Origin: Beta vulgaris subsp. vulgaris
Lineage: Eukaryota; Streptophyta; Magnoliopsida; Caryophyllales; Amaranthaceae
Length of the DNA: 64,000 bases
Direction: 5' to 3'
Assembly: GCF_026745355.1 (NCBI RefSeq)
Contig: NC_079209.1
Coordinates: 40,726,178 to 40,790,177, forward strand
How positions within the stretch are numbered: the first letter of the stretch is position 1; each line of letters opens with the position of its first letter. Below, piece after piece: positions 24,978 through 35,768 of this stretch. Below the pieces are notes generated by a model, which was not told the origin of the DNA, did not search any database, and saw only the letters and a list, made by a program, of their open reading frames with translations. The translations under genes were made by a program, and so were the position numbers.

Positions 24978-26481
24978 TCGACTTTGATATAATATAGTGT
25001 ATTTTGATATGATATAGTGTATTTTGTGATGAGATGGTGTATTTTAAAATTATAGTGTTGTTGTGGTAGTTCTTTGACAGTGTTTTGGATGATAGTGTAT
25101 ATTGATATCATATAGTGTGTTTTGAGATGATATGGTGTATTTTTACATGACATTATGTTAGTGTTGTGCTCGCGTATTTGGCCATGATATAGTATGTTTT
25201 GACATTATATATTGTCTTTTAGGTTGATGTAGTGTATGTTTTGTACAATTGTTTTTTGTTGCAGAGCACGTTGAACATGATGTTAGTAATCCATTTATTG
25301 AACAGTAGGATAGAAGAATTGATGCTGCTAATCCTGGTGTTATTGAATGAATTGATTCTGCTAAACTTCCTGGTAATGAAGGAATTGATGCTGGTAATCA
25401 TGTTGTAACAAAAGAAGCGGCAAAAAGCAAGAAGAGGGTAAAAGGTGTAACTCAGAAAGATACATTTCAAGCTCCAAATAAGAGGAAAATATACACTGGT
25501 CTGAAGGACATAAGGTAAATTTGTTCAAAATTACTTGCTGTGGTAAAAGGCTTTGTGAGCTAAATGAATCTTTTAGTGTTGAAGAGAAAAAAGTTGTTAT
25601 TAAATTGATTTTGGATCTTTGTTGGATTTAAAGATTTTTAGGACTAATAATTCTTTGAGTGAATAGATGGTGGAGAGGTTTTGATGATGGTTCTGACAGG
25701 TTTAAGGGTTATTATGGAAAAGAGTTCAAAGTTAACCAATTTGATATGTATGATGTGATTCAGTTCCCTTTCGTTGAAGGATAAGATGTGATTGATGTGT
25801 TTAGGGGACTTAATGCGGAGAATTCTTTTCACCTCATGACTTATATATGACTTATATATATAATCACCTCATGTACCTTTAGCATGACATTCATAGACTT
25901 TCCACAAACGAGGAGGTTTTCTTTTTTTGCAATTTCAATCAGTAGTTTAACACTAGCTTAATATTTCAAAATCGAATGTAGGTAATACGTACTAAAACTT
26001 AGAAAATATATGAGAATAAGTTCATTAGAACATAATAATAAAAACCTATAACTTTTACGTTATTCATGTTGCTTTGGCAATTTTCAAGGGAAAGATAGAG
26101 AATGAGGAAAGAGATAGAGGAAGAGGAAGATCAAGAAGAAGAGGAAAAAAAATACAGGAACAAGGGTGTATAATGAACTGGTGGATGATAAAAGTATTAG
26201 GGTTAGTAGGTTTATATTCAATTACTATTATGTGCGTTCAGTGTACAATAAGTTTATATCAAACTAATTTACTTTTGGTCAAAATAAGTCACTTTCAAGT
26301 TCAAATGGGTCACTTTTTAGTTTAAAATGGGTCAGTTTTACATTTTATATAGAAGACAACTTTTAACGTTAAACAAGTCAGCTTTGTAAAATGAAAATTG
26401 ACCCTTTTAGGGCAAAAAGTCACCATTTTTTAAAGCTTGGGTTATGTATTCAGTCACGGACAATTGCATGATGTTGTTTGA

Positions 26482-26589
26482 AGAGTTACAAGCAAACATG
26501 GTTTGAAAATCTTAATATATAGTAAAGATCGTGGCAACTCATTTGTTACAACCAATGTGGTTTATAAGAAAGTTTTTCAAAGTATTTGA
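26482..26589 (+). pseudogene. Helitron helicase, extreme C-terminus
   Basis: An open stretch encodes RVTSKHGLKILIYSKDRG and then TNVVYKKVFQSI before TGA, the last residues of the Helitron PIF1-like helicase, homologous to the remnant ending at 9589. Upstream, 25861-26481, is AT-rich and carries only a basic Arg/Glu-rich frame (26074-26325) without homology. The rest of the helicase is lost. Confidence 0.8.
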
Positions 26590-26783
26590 ATCATGTATTG
26601 AGTTGTAATTGACCTTGTTTTTTATGTATCAATTTAGATAAAGTGCAATTGTTTTTTTGTTTGATAATGTGTTGTCAATTCAATTTGATTCAATCAATCT
26701 TATTAAACAAAAATGTTGAAGACATTAATAACATGTCTCTTTTTGTCTGATAAATAGTTTATAATATCACATACAAATATGCT

Positions 26784-26816
26784 CCCGTGCATTTTTTTTC
26801 ATGGGTTAAAAACTAG
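26784..26816 (+). mobile_element. Helitron 3' end (second copy)
   Basis: CCCGTGCA, a T-rich loop, then CATGGG form a stem with one G-T pair, followed by TTAAAAACTAG and a T flank. It matches the end at 9706-9737 and lies about 200 bp downstream of a helicase tail on the same strand. The 5' end could not be placed. Confidence 0.75.
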
Positions 26817-27052
26817 TTATCTAATATCGTCTATCTCATTCAACTTCCTTTCTTTATGTAGCACACTAATTAACTTAAACTCATAATCTAGCTCTGAATT
26901 CTTCCACACTAATATTATTTTAAATAGTTCCATTCTTCTTTTCACGTGATGTAGCACTAAATTGTAATATGCATATAAAAGTTTCAATCCTTAAACCAAC
27001 CTAGCAATGTGAACCAATCAAATTACAACTAAGACCACATATAATTTAATGT

Positions 27053-27405
27053 TCATTTGGTATATATAGGAATTTAATTCCAACTTAATGCCCATTTGGT
27101 ATACATGGGAATTTAATTCCTGTAGGAAATTTTATTTCCTAGGAAATTGCTTCCCTTGTATAATTATAGGAAATGACCTAAATTTGTTTGGTTGACATCA
27201 AGGAATTTGGAGTTCATGTGAGAATTCTAATTGACTAAAGGGGGAGTGGGTAATTAAATTCCTATATTTTGTGGGAATTTCAATTTCATGGAATTTTCAT
27301 TGCACTCATTTTCTCGATTTTCTGTTAACCAAACAACTTTCCAAATGAGAAAATCATGGGAATTTTTATTGCCTACACAAATTCTTGTCAACCAAACGAG
27401 CACTT
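27053..27405. mobile_element. Possible MITE
   Basis: The left part has TGTTCATTTGGTATA and a second TGCCCATTTGGTATAC; the right end is GTCAACCAAACGAGCA, whose complement is TGCTCGTTTGGTTGAC. The region between is rich in GGAATTT and AAATTCC inverted words. No target duplication was resolved and there is no coding capacity. Confidence 0.4.
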
Positions 27406-27521
27406 CCTATTAAAAACTTTAGTTTGAAAATGCAACAACAACAAAGCTAATTTACAAACAACTATGTCTCCCCATATACTCTATTTAATTTGGGGTTTTA
27501 ATTATGAATCAAGGAATAATA

Positions 27522-28196
27522 TGTTGAAGTAGAAGAAGAAAACCAATATCTCACCACACTAAAATGAATTGACATACGAAGTCAAGGAAAAACGACAATT
27601 GAATCTATTATTTATGACTTGAAATCTTGTGAATGGCATAAGGCTAACTTTGAATGCAGATATCTCTCAATATATAAATGATTTTAATGTGATTCAAATT
27701 GGAAGTGATAGCTTGTTCAAAGAGCTTTCCAACGATAGGTCATATGCCCAATTCCATTGAGAAACGAGAAAGTTATGATTGTTTTACGAAGAGCTGACGA
27801 AACCGTTTCGTCTCGGGCCCGATCGGACGGATTTCGCCCAACCCATTCGGGCGGTGCGCCGTTTTGTGCGCTGAACGCGTTTTTCGATATTTTTTCGTTT
27901 CTAAGTTATCTTTTAGGATTTGTACGATGTTCCTTGTATTATAAAAGGGCTTCCTAGTGTTCATTATTATTAACAAAACTTATGAAACACTTTTAGCCTC
28001 TAGATTTAGGACTCTTTGTATTATTCTCTCTGATTTTCTCCATTATAGTGAAGAAGCTCTACTCCCCCACCTGTAGATGTAGGTCAAATTTGATTGAACC
28101 ACGTAAATCCTTGTGTTCTTTGTTTGTTCATCTTTATTGTTTTCTCATCTTTATTATTTCATTGATTTTCTGTTCCGCATTAATCAAACTACAACA
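27522..28196 (+). mobile_element. Solo or truncated Ty1/copia-type LTR
   Basis: Starts TGTTGAAGTAG and ends ACTACAACA (675 bp). A TATA region TTATAAAAGGGC lies at about 27940, and the U5 has CCACCTGTAGATGTAGG and GAACCACGTAAATCCTTG, words common in plant copia LTRs. No primer-binding site follows, and no 5-bp duplication was found. The open frame at 27757-27957 is only LTR sequence. Confidence 0.6.
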
Positions 28197-30530
28197 CCCT
28201 ATTTCCTAACAAAATATGGACAACACCACTAGCAATCACGATAGCACAACCCCCGACAAGACCATAAAACCGCACAGCAAACCACGACGACAGTGGCAGC
28301 GACGCAATATCAGGAAAATGAAGTAGAGGAGAGTTGAAATGGGGTTGTGACGATGGTGATTTGAGCCACCAGCAACAACGACGCAAGCAACACCAACAAT
28401 ACAGTCAACAAGGAGAGACAAAAACAATGAGCAGCACCGCTAGCACGGGGCGGCTACAACAGCACCGGCACCACGAGCTCGACATTGGCGGCCAAACAAA
28501 CAGTCAGAACTGAAAGGAAGATGTTAGTGGAGGAGAGATAAAAGATGAATTAGCTTTTTAAGAATTTCTTTGGGCCACCATTCGAATTGCTAGCATAACT
28601 CACACAAATGGAATATGTTACTTACAATTTTGACAGACCAAAACTTAATCTTGCTTGGTAGCCTCACAAGAGGACATGAAGGGATGAGATGAAGATGTGG
28701 CTTTACATCTTTCAGCCACGAGAGAGGAGGAGAAAGAGAGAAACTATCATTTTTTTTTTCTAAAATCGAAATACTAATCCTAGAGCAATATAACCAAATA
28801 TCATTTGCAATATAAAATAGAGCTTTTTTTTTTATCTTAAAACACTAAATCTTATTAACAAACTCCGTCAACTATACTTAAATATTATAATTAAGCTAAA
28901 ATACATAATTAGCGTCTAATTAGACCTGCTTAAAAATACGAGTTATTACATGTAATCTCCACAAAGAAATATCTGATCATCCACCCTCTATTATGCCTGT
29001 TCGTCTATAGAATAAGGGGTAGTGCTTCGGCCTAGATAAACTGACCATATATTTTTCCCAGATCTTGATAGCATTAAATCTAATTTTTCAACCAAGATGT
29101 CTACAGAAAACGATAACTCTCTAAGGGCATCAATTGACAAGGGGCCACTCCTAGATGGTTGAGGAAAGCTTTAGTCTAGGGAAAAAAAGAAATGAGACCT
29201 TTCAATAAGGGGTACTCATAAAAATAAGAACCATCTTCTTTGGTCCAATCAGCCCTCTTATTCTCGCTAGGAATTAAGAAGTTGGTGTCATAAGGGAGAA
29301 TTAAAGAATTGTTCGGTTTTGTAACGTCGACAGTTTTGAGGGAATATGGTTCGGAGTTTGAGGCATCAAGAATGTCAAGAGGAAATTGTGTTCTCTTTTG
29401 TCAAAATAAGAAGTCGAAGAAGTTTAAACTACTTGGGATCAAAATAAGAAGTAGAAGAAGTTTAAACTACTTGGGATCTCTTCCTAGAGTGGCCATACTT
29501 TTCTTTCCCATTTGTAAAAAGCACAAGAAAACAAGAACGGAATAGACTGTAAAAAAATAACAAAAGAGCGAAACTAAAAGTTGCATAAGAGGATTTTACT
29601 TGAGAAATTGGGAGTTTGAAGAAAGAAAGAGGAAGAGAGAAAAGTTGGTGTGAGTCAGTTAATAAAGGCTCTCAAAAACAAACGGTTGAGTTGAAGTGAT
29701 ATATGGATGTCAGTAGCTTTTTTAACAAACTATGATGAGCGACAATTTTTTGCGTATTCGAAGGCCCAGTAATTAATCGTGTGGGAAGTGGGAGGTTGTA
29801 ATTTTCCTTTTTGTATTTTTATATTAATTCCCAAGCAAATTAGGGGTAATTGTTGTTTGGTAAAAAAATGGCTCTCATTTGTCTGCATGACCTGTATTCT
29901 TCTACCTAGCAGTCAAGCACGTATTAATGATTAACGTCAAATGAAGTCAACATATGTTGGGTGGTTGAGAAAACGACACCTAACAGGCGCAAGATAAGAA
30001 ATCCTCAGCAAGGATCTTTGATACTTGTAACAAACAATAACGGTAACCTAGTTAGGGTTAGCTAGCAATAAATAGTGGAACATGTAACCAATATAAGGCA
30101 TTCGATTCAAGCTCAATTAATATCATCTGTATATTATTCTCTTTCTATAATAAATATAATTGTTTAATGTGTTTCTAATTCAATAATTCAAGCAATACAA
30201 AGCCAATAAAAATTATTCATATTTTATTTAGCGCTTATGAATTTATTGTTGGTTCTTTCTAATAGATTAACCCTTCTTTTGGAAAATTTATCCAAAACAA
30301 TCCGTAATATCTTTTGTTTTATTTGTGGCCCCAATTCTTAACTCATCATATTTTTCCTATTATAACATGTTAGTTACTTTATACTTTAAGCTCACTTTCT
30401 TTTTAAGCATCAATGATACTCCGTGGTGCTTATTGTTTCATTTTTAATGGTCAAATTTTGAAATAATTTACCAAATATTTATATCAATATATTTTTTAAA
30501 AATAATACTCATATAAGATGTTATTAGATT
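28197..30530. other. Intergenic DNA without a recognised gene
   Basis: 28205-28500 is locally GC-richer with CAC/GAC-rich low-complexity sequence. 29401-29476 is a tandem duplication. 29930-30150 has TAGCAATAAATAGTGG and a CTTTCTATAATAAA end that might be a decayed LTR, but no boundaries can be set. 30417-30470 resembles a Stowaway fragment (ATACTCCGTGGTG). No protein homology was seen. Confidence 0.4.
29401..29476. repeat. 38-bp tandem duplication
   Basis: TCAAAATAAGAAGTCGAAGA and 18 further bases are repeated immediately with one mismatch (C to A). Confidence 0.9.
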
Positions 30531-30531
30531 C

Positions 30532-31525
30532 TTTTTTTTTTGGCAATTCAAAAAATTTATTGGCTAGCAAAAAATTGGGTGAGAACACCATTACAAAAAA
30601 AGGCAATCTAGCTCACCCCAAAAATAAAAGAAACCAGTTGCTACAAATCAACACATACACCAACAAAATTACATCATCAAAAGTAATCTATCTTCATATT
30701 TATATCTAGCTGCAACTCTAAAAATAGTATCCTTCACAATCTTCTGAGGGAGTACACTTTCTTTGTTAAAAAGCAGATTGTTTCTTTGCACCCAAATAGC
30801 ATAAATTGATTATGTGAAAATTATCACATAAACGGTAGGCAAGCTGGACCTAGCTACTATGAGCTTTTCTTACATGCCATTCTTAATTCCAAGTTGAACC
30901 CTTGTCTTTGATGTCTTATATTAAGCATATCAAATATAGGCTTTCACAGAGTTGTTGTATAATCACATTCAAAAAACAAGTGTTCTGTAGACTCATTAGC
31001 CAAACCATAAACACAACAAATCAATTTGCATTGGACATTCCAGAGATGAATTTTAGCTGTAGTAGCTAACGATTTTGCACCCCCATCCATCGAATAAAAA
31101 TTCTTTTTGTTTTTCTCCACGGAACTTGGTCTTGTTCATCCATTAATAAAGCATAAGTTCTTTTAATGTCGAACTTCTCATTCACCATAACTTCTTGCCA
31201 GCCACCTATTTCATGAAGAAGAGTCATAGTTGTAATGATAGATCTTTCTCAAGAATCAAGAAATGGTGCTATTTGTGGCAACAATACCCATATTTTTTCC
31301 TTTCATGTAGTCAGCATGAACCCATTGCACCCAAAGCATATCAATCTTGAAAGCTGAAGCCTAAAAAATCTTTAATATTGATGCATTGTTCCAAATCTTC
31401 ATGTCCATTAAGTTCCATTCATCAGGAGCCTTACTTTTACGAAAATTAGCCCAAGCTATTGGATCCTTCTTTGAAGGATCAGTAGAACTAGACACAAGAA
31501 TTTTCTACAAATGCTTTCCACTGCC
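30532..31525 (-). mobile_element. LINE 3' half (zf-RVT and tail), minus-strand part of a split LINE
   Basis: Read on the minus strand from 31525: KAVESICRKFL, KKDPIAWANF, MLWVQWVHADYMKG, then zf-RVT with CCVYGLANESTEHLFFEC, then AIWVQRNNLLFNKES, and a poly(A) tail (poly-T at 30532-30541). This is the C-terminal quarter of an L1-type ORF2, with stops and shifts. Its first codons continue exactly from the residues at which a plus-strand RT fragment (38569-39306) stops, so the two pieces are probably halves of one LINE separated and inverted. Confidence 0.85.
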
Positions 31526-31648
31526 TTTTTATCACCTTCTTTTTTTTTTTTGACTACGGCGAAACGTACAAGAAAAGAAACAACAAACAACAAAAACAAG
31601 AGACAGAAAACTAAAAACCGGGACATAAACAAGAAAATAAAAACGTCT

Positions 31649-34600
31649 TCATCCGAAATCCATTTTATGCTGTCGGCACCAGAGAGCAACTTGTTGCGCT
31701 TCCGTAATCTGTAACTTGTTCACACGAACCACCTCGCAAGAATTCAAAGTAAAGGCATTGTTCCTTATCGCATCAGTAGTCCATTTGATAGAAATATCTG
31801 GAGAACCCCTAGTCTTAAGATTCTGAATGAGGCTCGTGGATGACGTTGTAAGAGTGATATGCAAGTAGCCAGCGAGTTGAGCCCAAGTTACAACCTTTAG
31901 GCAAGCCAGTGACAAGGCAGCTATGGTTGAAGAAGCATATGAATAGCACCCAAATTGCCTGATAGGTTGATTCGGAGATTCACGAAAGGCCCATCCGATC
32001 CCCGTTGACAGGGTACGTTTGTCCCAAACTGCATGAAACTGCAGCAGTATATGCGAGTCCCTGGAAGTCTGATGGGTCTGATGGCCAAGTTGGATGTGAA
32101 GGAAACCCGGAGGAGTAGCTGGATCCCGCAACACGCTAGCCTGCGCCCTTCGAACCTGTGAAAAGGATGCCTGTTGGTCGTCGCTCTTTTGAAGGCTTCG
32201 AAGAATTGAGGCCTCAGTGGGTCTCACCAGGCGAAACACTTGCTCGTTTCGTAATAACCAAATTGTCCACAAAGTAGCAACGAAAGCAGGTAAACGACTC
32301 CCGTAGTACCCGTCTTCTTTATAAAAGAACATAATCCATGAACGAAGCCATTCTCGCATGAGCATAGCCAAAACGGGCGCTCTGTTGATGCCTAAGTCGC
32401 GGTTTGCCCAAGCCTAAATTGCTAGGGGGGAATAACTAAACAGATGATTCGGATCCTCACAGTCATGAAGACATATGGGTCATTCACTCGAATCGCTAAT
32501 CTGACGTCGATAGAGGTTCTTCTTCGTAGCAAGCCCATTGTGCCACAGTTTCCAAATAAAAAGTTTCCATTTCGGCATGATGCGCGATCCCCATAGGAGA
32601 CGAAAAAAATCCTTGTCCAAGGAAGATGTCATGCTGTAGATTTCATTTTGCTATTGGAGTAAGATTGCATACCCCGATTTCGTGGTGTAGGAACCAGATT
32701 TAGTATGAGGCCAATATTGCTCGTCGCATATGTTGGGCGCGGGAGGGAGTTCAATGCTCCTGATCTGACGGGCCGAGCTGGGTTCGAACATAGCATAGAG
32801 TTTACTCAGATTCCATCGACGTTGGCCTTCCACCATCAGATCTGCCACACGAATGTCTCGAGCAGCTGAGAGCGGAACCTGGTCCCGGAATATCGGCGTA
32901 GAGCCATTCATCCAAGTGGGAGTGGTAACATGAATGTCACGTCCATTGCCTATTTTCCAGTGAGAAAGCTTATCGAGAAGGGTACTAGCCGTGTCTATGC
33001 CTCTCCGTCCCCAAGAGGAAAGTGTAATATGAGTCATATATATGATGAAGCCGAGAGCTGGTTGACCTTTTGTAAATTTGCAAGACCAGCAAATTAGGGT
33101 TTCGTATGATCCGTGAGGCCTTTCACATAAGTAACGCTGTATTAAACAAACCCACATTTCGAATACCTAATCCTCCCTCTCCTTTAGGTTTTTGGATCGT
33201 AGCGCGGTTTTTCCAATGCAGACCTTTTCCATGACTATCTTTCCAGAAAAAAGCCGCAAATAAACTATCCAGCTTGTTAGCTATTGTAGTTGGAATACGA
33301 AACACTGCCAAGTAATGCAGTAAAGCCCCGATAAGGATCGAATTTATGATAATCACCTTTGCTGGCTGAGATAAAAAGGATTGATTCCAGCTGGTAATAC
33401 GTGAAGAGGCCTTATCCAGTAAATGCGTGAAAAGTGCTACTTTCGAGCCTTGGAAATCGATAGGAGCACCCAGATAATTACCCAGAGATGATCGTGTTTC
33501 CATCGCGAGGATTCTCTTATAATCTTGTTGAGCAGTCTCTGGCACATTAGGACTGAACTTAACAAAGGATTTCTGTAAACTCAACATCTGACCCGAAATA
33601 GTACAAAACCGCTGAATAACCTCTTTAATCGCATAGCAAGAAGCAGTAGTAGCTTTGAAAAAAAACATTGAATCATCTGCAAAGAATAAGTGAGAAATTT
33701 GCGGCCCTCGACGCCCAACTTTAATTCCTTGAAATTGCCGGATATCTGTAGCTTGCAAGGTCATAGGGGACAAGATATCCATGCAGAATAAGAACAGATA
33801 AGGCGATAAGGGATCCCCCTGACGAAGCCCGCACGATGGAGAAAAGGACGACGTCACTGTGCCATTTATGATCAAGCGGTAGGTAGCAGTGGAGATACAT
33901 TCTCGAATCAAATTCAACCAATGGTCAGGAAACCCATAAGCACGTAAAGCCTTTAATAAAAAAAACCATCTGACCCGATCATAAGCTTTGTTCATGTCAA
34001 GTTTTAAAGCTGCCAAATGATTATTTCCTCTCCTTTGTTTGTTGATGAAATGGGTAAGTTCATGAGCCACAAGAATGTTGTCATCCATATGACGGCCCGG
34101 AACAAAAGCCGTTTGGTAATCCGCAATTAACAAAGGGAGCATATTCTTCATCCGGTTGACCATACACTTAGCTATACATTTATACAATACATTGCATAAA
34201 CTTATAGGGCGAAGATGATTTACCTCAGTTGGCGGATTAACTTTAGGAATAAGAACCAGTAACGTTCTATTCCATTCTTTCAGCAAGTGACCAGTCCGGA
34301 AAAAGGTTTGCACTGCTTCTGTAACACCTGTACCAACCATAACCCAGTGTATTTTAAAGAACTCGACGTTAAACCCGTCTGGTCCGGCCGTTTTGTCATT
34401 AGGAAGGGAAAACATTGCTATTTGAATCTCTTCTTGTGTGACCGGGACTAACAGAGAGTCAATTTCTGGAGTTGACAGTTGCGGCAAAAATAATTCACGC
34501 AAGGCTAAGTCCACCTCTTCGCCATGAAGAGGACTTTCGTTATCCGAATCCCTATTTGAAGTGAAAAGAGATGCAAAATGATGTTGCAGGAGTGTTTCAA

Positions 34601-35768
34601 TATCGCTATGACTACTAATCCATTCTCCATCCGATCTTTGCAACATGTGTAAATCATTCTTTGGATTCCTTGGACGAAGCTGGCGAAACAGTAATTTGGA
34701 TGGCAAGTCACCACTTTGAAGATATTGAGTCTTTAAACGTTGGCGCCAATAGGCGTACGCAATAGAAGTTTCCGCTCAGAATGAACGATGTTGCTGCATG
34801 AAGCTCATGCCATCTTGAAGGGTTGTGATGTTACAAGCAGATTCTTGAAGCCGAGCAAGAAGCTTTTTCCAGTTTACACCCCAAAACAGCTTCCTATCTA
34901 AACACCAAGCCTGGAGTCGGTTCCGAAGCAATGAAAGCCGTCGAGCCAGAATGTAAGCCGGAGAACCAACAATAATAAGTGCCCAAATACTTGAGACCAT
35001 ATTTCGGACCTCCTGAAACCCGAGACTCCAAGTCTCAACTTGATAAGGTTTTTTTCCACCTGGCCGCGAAATCATAGTTTGAAGAAGGATTGTAGCATGG
35101 TCTGAAAATGTGATCGACATATTTTTTATGATTGTGTCCGGGAATTCTGACATCCATCCATGAGAAGCATAAGCTCGATCGAGGCGTTCCATAATAAGTT
35201 GATCATTATCTCTATTATTCGACCAAGTGAAGCGAGGTCCCGTGAAAGGAACATCACATAACTGCAAGTTAATTTTCCATTGTACAATTTCTTCCCATCC
35301 GCGAATGATATCACTACCACCAAGCTTATCTGAATAATAATCCAGTTGGTTGATGTCGCCTATAATCAAGTAGTTAGTATGATGTTGGAGCAACTGATAT
35401 AACTCGCGCCATTGATTTGCCCGATGACTATATTGCGAAACTCCATACAAAAACAAAAAATGCCACTGCTTCCCATTCATAGCTGATATTTTACAAAACA
35501 AAAAACTATCCGACTGTTCCACTATATCTACACTAAAGGCCCCCCAACAAAAAAGAACTAAGCCCCCCCGTGTTTCCCGAGAATCTACCCCATGACAAAA
35601 GGACGGATTTGTAGATTGAAACAACTTATGTACATATGACACACTCCATTTAGTTTCTTGTAGAAATAAAAAACTAGGCTTGAACTGCGCTATCATCCAG
35701 TGGATATAGGGAACTATCGGATCGTCACTAGCATTCAATCCTCGATAGTTCCATGATAGTATATTCAT
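31649..35768 (-). pseudogene. LINE ORF2: endonuclease, reverse transcriptase, zf-RVT, RNase H
   Basis: The ATG at 35768 opens an AP-like endonuclease (ILSWNYRGL, QETK, GDINQLD, RLDRA, SDHA). A single TGA at 34778-34776 interrupts it, then the same frame gives the RT domain to 33123: NDKTAGPDGFN, RPISLCNVLYK, LKLDMNKAYDRV, LRQGDPLSPYLF, and the catalytic FADD at 33672-33683. Another TGA and a shift follow, then zf-RVT sequence (HWKIGNGRD, KWKLFIWKLWHNGLATK, CEDPNHLF). The C-terminus (to 31649) aligns with the plant L1 RNase H domain (RVT_3 type: TGIGWAFRE, SLIQNLKTRG). Its acidic catalytic positions look substituted (FHAVWDK, LTTSSTS). ORF2 would nick target DNA and copy the LINE RNA. Inactive here. 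Confidence 0.9.

Larger units (their letters stand above)
23606..25220. repeat. ATAGTGTATTTTGATATGAT-type tandem repeat, split
   Basis: Irregular 18-24-bp units containing ATAGTGTATTTTG occupy about 23606-23811 and resume at about 24983-25220. The two blocks are separated only by the inserted element at 23812-24977, so they were one array. Confidence 0.8.
23130..25840 (+). pseudogene. Decayed multi-exon gene of unknown family
   Basis: A CT-rich leader precedes an ATG at 23130 (MERKTITNLNFPKLSGL...), which meets a TAG after 27 codons. A possible donor GTAATT follows at about 23251. A second exon-like stretch, 25265-25514, begins after a TTGCAG acceptor and reads EHVEHDVSNPF, then GVTQKDTFQAPNKRKIY and GLKDIR before a GTAAAT donor, with two internal stops. 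A third, about 25668-25800, encodes WWRGFDDGSDRF and KVNQFDMYDVIQFPF. I do not recognise the family; a captured gene or a Mutator-borne gene are both possible. The large first intron contains a tandem repeat and a MITE-like insertion. Confidence 0.35.

Noticed and set aside
27757..27957. 66-codon frame with a GC-rich centre
   Set aside because: Lies wholly inside a copia-type LTR; no homology.
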